In this document: one piece after another, positions 38,260-43,322 of the stretch | Layout of the letters: every line of letters starts with the position of its first letter | Numbering within the stretch: position 1 is the first letter of the stretch | NCBI RefSeq assembly: GCF_000186865.1 | Contig: NW_008705564.1 | Location: forward strand, 2,469,429-2,512,750 | Reading direction: 5' to 3' | DNA from: Aureococcus anophagefferens | Taxonomy: Eukaryota > Sar > Pelagophyceae > Pelagomonadales > Pelagomonadaceae | Length of the DNA: 43,322 nt | The notes under the pieces: model-generated | Databases searched by the model: none | What the model was told of the DNA's origin: nothing | What the model saw: the letters and a program-made list of their open reading frames with translations, nothing else | Program-made: the position numbers and the translations under genes

Positions 38260-39342
38260 TTAGGACGCGTCGCTGTCGGAGGACGAGTCGGACGCGCTCT
38301 TGTGCTTCTTCTTCTTGTGCTTCTTCTTGTGCTTCTTCTTCTTCTCCTTCTTCCGCTTCTTGCGGTCGGGCCCGTCGTCGCCGCCGCGCGCCGTGAGGCG
38401 CTTGAGGAGCGCCTTCTTCTCGCGCGGCGAGAGGGACGCGAGGAGCCGGGCCTCGCGGTCCTCCGCGGTCTCCGGCGCGGGGTAGTCGTCGGCGTCGTCG
38501 ACGAGCTCGTAGCCCGCGTTGTCGACGCCGTGGGCCGGCGGCGCGCCGTCGGCCGCGTAGGACCGCGCGACGGACGCCTTCAAGACGAGGCGCTGCTTCG
38601 CGTCCTGCGCCGCGGCGGCGACGTCCGCGGACGTCGCGTTGCGGCGCCGCTCCGCCGGGTCGACGTCGCCGTTTAGCGGCGCCCGCGGCGCCGCGGCCGG
38701 CGGCGGCGCCGCGGCGGCCGCGCGCGCGGTCTCGTGGGGGTCGAAGCCGTTCATGGGGCACTCGCGGTCGCGCGCCTCGTGGCCCCACTCGCCGCAGCGC
38801 GTGCACCGCACGTTGCGCAGCTGCTTCCCAAAGGGCTGGAACGTGAGCTTGACGCTGTCCGCGTAACTCCCCTCCACGGGCGCGCCGGCGAGCTCGGGGA
38901 AGCGCTCGACCTGCTCCGCGCGCGACGGGCCCGCGCGGTTCCGCCCGCCCGTCTCGCGCTCGAGCGCCGTCGTGTGGCCCGCGGCGGAGAACGCGCCGTC
39001 GCGGCCCCGCTTCCGCGCGTCCTCCTTGGCCCGGCGCCGCGCCTCGAACGCGAGCGCCGCGGCGTCCATGGACGCCTCGCGCGCCTCGCCCGCCTCGTCC
39101 TTCTCCTTGAGCCCGGGCGGCGCGCGATACATGAAGTCCATGGACCCGTCGCGCGTCTCCGCGGCGCCCTGGAGCGCGCCGAAGGCCTCGTCCTCGCGCT
39201 CGCGCTGGAGCTCCTCGGCGCGCTCCTTCGTCAGGCGATCCTCCTCCGCCGCCTTCTGCTCCGCGACCCAGACCGCCTTCTGGTTCGCGTAGGTCGACGG
39301 GTGCCAGGGCTTGTTGTGCAGAAAGTTGCCGATGCCGCCCAT
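38260..39342 (-). CDS. CIR1-like protein (Cir_N domain, CCHC knuckle, Lys/Ser-rich tail)
   Basis: 360 residues, single exon. The N-terminus (MGGIGNFLHNKPWHPSTYAN, then VWVAEQKAAEEDRLTKERAEE) is the Cir_N domain seen in CBF1-interacting corepressor and related splicing-linked proteins, followed by the conserved MDFMYRAPPG. A zinc knuckle C-x2-C-x4-H-x5-C appears at about 178-192 (CTRCGEWGHEARDREC). The C-terminus has LSPREKKALLKRL, a Lys run (KKRKKEKKKKHKKKHKKKK) and a Ser/Asp tail, i.e. a nuclear signal and a disordered end. CIR1 relatives act in transcriptional repression and pre-mRNA splicing in the nucleus. It stands head to head with the MCTP-like gene, about 170 bp apart. Confidence 0.85.
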   Translation of the reverse strand: MGGIGNFLHNKPWHPSTYANQKAVWVAEQKAAEEDRLTKERAEELQREREDEAFGALQGAAETRDGSMDFMYRAPPGLKEKDEAGEAREASMDAAALAFEARRRAKEDARKRGRDGAFSAAGHTTALERETGGRNRAGPSRAEQVERFPELAGAPVEGSYADSVKLTFQPFGKQLRNVRCTRCGEWGHEARDRECPMNGFDPHETARAAAAAPPPAAAPRAPLNGDVDPAERRRNATSADVAAAAQDAKQRLVLKASVARSYAADGAPPAHGVDNAGYELVDDADDYPAPETAEDREARLLASLSPREKKALLKRLTARGGDDGPDRKKRKKEKKKKHKKKHKKKKHKSASDSSSDSDAS

Positions 39343-39515
39343 GGTCGGCTACGCGCTGTCGCGATTCCCTCCCTCAGGCCATCGTCTGCCTCGCCGCGGC
39401 TCGAATGGCTCGATCACTGCATCATCGCCTTTTGCCGCAAGCGAAAGACAGAGACAGCTCGTCCGCCACCCACCTCGGTGACTTGGATCCCGGCGTGGAC
39501 CTGCCGCCGGCGACC

Positions 39516-42500
39516 ATGGCAGCGCCAAAGAAGCACCTCACGGCCATGGACCTCGCCATCGACGGCATCATGCGCCCGCCGGCGTCCCGCGACCCTTTCC
39601 GGCTCCCGTCACCCCTCATGGAAAACGCAGGCACCGCAAGACGCGCTACGGGTCCTGGAAGGAGCGCTACTTCCGCACGGAGGGCTACGACCTCATGTAC
39701 TACACGGAGAACCTGAACCTCATCAAGGCGAACCGGCTCCAGGGCAAGACGAAGGGCCCCTACCAGTTCAAGCCCGTCGGGTCGCCGTCGGAGACGATCG
39801 ACCTGAGGAACAGCGACTGCCGCATCGAGCGCCTCGAGGACGACGCGACGGTCTTCCTCATGAAGCACCTGGGCAAGGTGTTGGAGGTCAAGGCCCAGGA
39901 CGAGGCCCAGTGCGAGCGCTGGCTCGAGGTCGTCCAGAACATCATCGACACGGAGCGGTCGAAGCGGAAGCAGGTGGGCACGCTCAAGGTCGCGGTCGAC
40001 GGCTGCTTCCTCGTCGGCGGGCGCCTCGCCTCCGAGGGCGAGGAGGGCCCGCGCCACTGCTGCCTGAGCTTCAAGCTCCGCGACGAGACCGTGACCAGCG
40101 ACGCCGCGGAGATCGCGGTCGACGACGCGCTGAGCTACGAGAATTTGGACGAGTCGCACGACGCCGTCGGCCGCGCGCCCGTCGCCCTCGAGGCCGAGCT
40201 GCCCATCTGGCAGACGTCCATGGCCATGGAGTGGAAGCTGAGCGAGACGGGCGGCCACCGCAAGTCGGAGGCGCCCGAGGGCGGCCACAAGAAGCGGCGG
40301 TCGTCCGTCGCGGCGTTCGCGGCCGTCGTCCAGTCGGCGCTCGCGACCAAGGAGGACGACGGCCCCTGCGTGCGCACGACGACCTTGTTCGAGCTCCAGG
40401 CGGAGAACGCCATCACCTACATGGGCGCGCACCGCCGCTACGTCGCGAGCGACGCCGAGCAGTTCGACCACGCGACGGCCGCGTCCTCGCTCGAGGGCGA
40501 CGTCTCCGCGGACCCGTTCTGGCCCGCCTTCGCGCCCGACGGCAAGGCGCCCAAGCCCGGCTGGCGCTGGTACGCGCTCTACGACCGCGACGTCGACGAG
40601 GACAAGGCCGAGGGCGCCAAGGACGAGGACCGCCCGCTCCGCGTCCGCGCCTTGCTCCACGCGAAGCTGTCCTACTTCGAGAACGTGATCAACGTCGTCG
40701 ACCCGGACGGCCACCCGCGCTACGAGGCCCAGGACGACCACGAGGAGTTCAAGACGGACCTGTTGACGGGCGGCATGACGCGGCTCAGCGACGTCGCGGA
40801 CGACTTCGCCGCGCTCGGCAACTTTCTGGGCGAGCTGCTGGCCTGGGACAAGCCCTTCAACTCCTTCGTCGGCTGGCTCGTCCTCGCCGGGTCCATCGTC
40901 GCCCTGCCGGACCACAGCGCGCTCGCCATGTTCCCGCTCTTGATGCTCCTCGTGCTCGTGCTGGGGCTGCCCAAGGCGCTCCGGGGCGGCCGCGTCCGCG
41001 AGCTCGTGTCCCACTCCGCCGAGGACGACGCGCCCGGCGCGTCCCACGACCGGGAGGTCGTGAAGCGGGCCATCGCGGAGATCAACGTGAGCGTGCTCAA
41101 GGGCCGCCATCTGGTCGCCGCCGACCAGCACCTCACGACGAAGCACTCGTCCGACCCGTACTGCGTCGTCATCTCGTTGCCGCCGCCGCCCATGCGCTTC
41201 GCGGACCACAAGCTCAGCGAGATGCTCATCGGCGTGTCGTCGGTCAAGTCGAAGACGCTGGACCCGGAGTGGCTCAACCCGGGCGCGGCGGCCGACGCGT
41301 ACGACTTTGGGGCCGACGACCGCGCGTCCTCGTCCGCGTCCTCCGACTCGCACCTCGACAGCTTGCTCGCCTTGCTCGCCCCGTCCCTCCACAACGAGGG
41401 CGGCGCGGCGGACGTGCTCGGCGACGTCTACGACGCGTCCGCGAGCCGCAACGCCGCGCAGCTCTCGGCCGCGTCCGTGAAATACTACGGCGACTGCGTG
41501 CCGCCGCCCATCGACTTTCGGAGCAAGTGGCGGCCCGGCGCCTACGGCGGCGTGCCCAGCGAGGCGTCCTGGACCTACCCGGTCATGCAGGAGGTCGACG
41601 ACTCGGGCGTCGTGCCGTGCCTCGTGCCCTGGGAGGACTCGAAGTCGGCGACAGGGCGGGAAAAGAGAGCGACATTCCCAACTTCAAAGGCTCCGATCTC
41701 GGCCGTTTCCCACTCGTTTCGGCTGATTTTTGGACGAGCGATCATCTCTCGGAACGGTCTCGAAGCATGGATGCTTTTTTTTGCGGAACGCGCGCGCGAA
41801 CGCTCATGTTGAAGCGACGTTGAATCTCTCTTTTCCCGCCCAGGTCCGAGATCGCCGTCGAGGTCTACGACAAGGACGTGACCCAGACCGACGACTTCCT
41901 CGGCGCCGCGCGCATCTCGCTGGCCGACCTCGTGGCCGCCGAGTCGGGCGTCGTCGTGGGCTGGCTGCCCCTGGAGCTCTCCGGCGACGCGGCCAAGGAC
42001 GCGACGCTTTTGGGCGCGGAGCCGACGGACGGGCCGCACGCGTACGGCGAGGTCTTCGTCAAGGCGTCCATCCGACTCCTGGACAACTCGACGTCGCAGA
42101 CGGCGAACTGGCAGTACGAGCAGGCGCTCTGCAAGTCGCTCCTGGAGCCGACGTTCAAGATCAAGGAGGAGAAGGGCGCGGGCTACATCGGCCAGTACAA
42201 GAGCGCGACCCGCACGATGAAGTCCATGCAGGACAGCGTGCTCTTCATGGCGGCGCAGCTCGAGCGGGTCCACGCGCTCTTCACCTGGGCCCACCCCATG
42301 AAGACGGGCCTCATGTTCTTCGGCCTGCTCTGCGGCATCGCGGCGATGTGCGTCACTGTGTGGAATTCAAATCTTCAACCCGACTTCAATGTGAGCGTAT
42401 GCGACAGTTTCGGCGCACAGTCTTCGGCTGTGCTTCGAGAACTCGACGAGAGCAATCGATTCGTCCAAAAATCAGCCAAATCGACTTCGATTTGACCGAG

Positions 42501-43282
42501 CTAGAGAATTCTGAAGTTTGGTCAGGACCACCCAAACCAGTGGTTGAATTCCACACAGGTGCGTCATCCCGAACAAGCTCTGCGTGTCGGGGTTGATCAC
42601 GAAGCTCTTCTTCAAGGGCCTGTGCAAGAAGCTGCGGGGCCACGACGAGAGCGAGATCGTCACGCCGGACCCGACGGACATCCAGATGGCCAACATGTTG
42701 AATTCCCTGCCGACGGCGCCGCAGACCGCGCAGGCCATGGCCGTGAAGCGGAAAGTATGGAAGGCGCAGCACGAGCGCGAGCTCAACCGCGTGCGCATCA
42801 ACCTGAACTTCGCCTTCCGCGTGCGCTGCCAGTTCCGCTGCTACGTGCTCGACTACCACAAGCTCTCCCAGGGGAAGGGCGCCGCGGCATCCGCGGCCGA
42901 CGGCAAGGAGAACGGCTCGGGCGCGGCGAAGCTCAAGCACGCGGCGGCGTCCTGGGCGCCGGCCTACGTCGCCGTCGTCAACGGCCTGGTGCTCGTCTGG
43001 CCGAACCTCGACTCCGCGGCGTCGAACAAGAAGCCCGCGACGTCCCTCGTCATCGCGGGGCCCGCCGTCGCCGCGGACGCGCGCTACCTCCCGCCGCCGA
43101 AGCCGGGCACGAAGCTGCTGAGCGTGGCGTCGACGGCGGGCCGCGACAAGAAGATCCGCGACTTCGAGATCTCCCTCAAGGTCGAGATGGTCGTGGCCTT
43201 CGCGGACGCGGTCTACGCGGAGCTCACCGAGGGCCAGGCGGGCAAGCCCGACGCCGACGGCCAAAAGCTCAAGGTCAACTAG
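39516..43282 (+). CDS. PH-C2-transmembrane protein, MCTP/membrane-tether-like
   Basis: Four exons (39516-39583, 39631-41643, 41844-42347, 42559-43282), 1102 residues; an in-frame ATG at 39405 would add 37. A PH domain starts right after a 47-nt intron (RKTRYGSWKERYFRTEGYD; end DEAQCERWLEVVQNI). A C2-like region follows, then a membrane region at about 455-490 (FNSFVGWLVLAGSIVALPD; LAMFPLLMLLVLVLGLP). A C2 domain lies at about 525-760 (INVSVLKGRHLVAADQHLT; SSDPYCVVISL; IAVEVYDKDVTQTDDFLG), interrupted by a long Ser/Asp insert. Last come a second membrane region split by introner B3 (GLMFFGLLCGIAAM|CVIP) and a C-terminal domain. Multiple-C2 proteins with C-terminal hairpins tether the ER to other membranes. 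The order here, with PH first, is not the standard MCTP one. Confidence 0.8.
41644..41843 (-). mobile_element. Introner copy A6 (group A, GGGCGGGAAAAGAG terminal variant), antisense insertion
   Basis: Target copies GTCGGCGA (41644-41651) and GTCCGAGA (41844-41851), 6/8. Termini CAGGGCGGGAAAAGAGA and TCTCTTTTCCCGCCCAG differ from the other group A copies but match each other, so both ends changed together. The interior is group A on the minus strand. GT donor from the target, AG from the element, phase 2; it restores SK|SEIAVEVYD in the C2 domain. Confidence 0.92.
42348..42558 (+). mobile_element. Introner copy B3 (group B, young, type copy)
   Basis: Perfect target duplication GTGCGTCA (42348-42355 and 42559-42566). 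The element 42356-42558 has perfect 15-bp inverted termini CTGTGTGGAATTCAA/TTGAATTCCACACAG. Interior: group B with the core CGTCCAAAAATCAGCC. GT donor from the target, AG the last two bases of the element, phase 2 (AT|G), restoring AAM|CVIPNK within a membrane segment. Confidence 0.96.
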
Positions 43283-43322
43283 ACCGGTGTTTTTATCCCG
43301 GCGCGGCCCGCCGCCGCCGCGA

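Noticed and set aside
38734..41823. Plus-strand open frame of 1029 codons across the CIR1-like and MCTP-like genes
   Set aside because: It runs opposite the Cir_N/CCHC protein and in a different frame from the PH and C2 domains; low-complexity shadow.

Overview
This is a GC-rich (roughly 70% by eye), gene-dense nuclear window from a eukaryote. Genes are packed on both strands, often with under 150 bp between them. Coding sequences are interrupted by two kinds of introns: tiny ones (about 44-74 nt) and a set of near-identical 186-211 nt ones. The long introns are repeats with terminal inverted repeats and 8-bp target duplications, and they splice out exactly to restore reading frames. This matches the introner elements known from the pelagophyte alga Aureococcus anophagefferens, so I infer a pelagophyte/stramenopile source, Aureococcus or a close relative. 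Two runs of N (10423-10740 and 22211-22541) mark assembly gaps and truncate three gene models.

Layout. 1-2.5 kb: the 3' end of an unknown gene, a DnaJ protein with a C2H2 finger split by an old introner, and a poorly resolved small gene. 2.7-4.5 kb: a NUMOD/HNH nuclease-like protein followed by an 8-bp microsatellite. 4.5-8.5 kb (minus): a large SNF2/CHD-like chromatin remodeller. 9.1-11.0 kb: two partial genes facing each other across a gap. 11.1-12.4 kb: a multi-EF-hand protein. 12.6-15.7 kb (minus): a type II membrane protein with a Pro/Thr-rich stalk and two C-type lectin domains. 15.9-18.7 kb: a patatin-like lipase and an SLC17-type MFS transporter, head to head. 18.9-21.1 kb: a PPP-family phosphatase with an introner. 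21.2-21.7 kb: a small gene whose 3' end, stop codon included, is tandemly triplicated. 22.1-24.0 kb: a coiled-coil protein broken by a gap. 24.0-24.7 kb: a one-pass membrane protein with an introner. 24.7-26.9 kb (minus): COG2. 27.1-28.0 kb: an unknown targeted protein. 28.0-30.6 kb (minus): a cyclic-nucleotide-binding cation channel with an introner. 30.7-33.2 kb: an SMP-C2 lipid-transfer/tether protein with two introners. 33.3-35.0 kb (minus): a GH29 alpha-L-fucosidase with three tiny introns. 35.1-36.9 kb: a secreted Pro/Thr-rich Cys protein. 37.0-38.3 kb: a GDS/DxxH esterase-like protein with an introner. 38.3-39.3 kb (minus): a CIR1-like corepressor/splicing protein. 39.5-43.3 kb: a PH-C2-transmembrane (MCTP-like) tether with two introners.

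The unifying system is the introner family. Nine copies were found in seven genes, in two related groups (A, six copies; B, three copies). The groups share a core but have different inverted-repeat termini. In eight copies the acceptor AG is the end of the element and the donor (GC more often than GT) is the first dinucleotide of the duplicated target. Group A occurs in both orientations relative to transcription and splices in both. Otherwise the genes are ordinary cellular functions: membrane traffic and contact sites (COG2, SMP-C2, MCTP), secreted carbohydrate-active or carbohydrate-binding proteins (GH29, lectin, esterase), signalling (channel, phosphatase, EF-hand) and chromatin or RNA regulation. 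I see no operon-like functional cluster.
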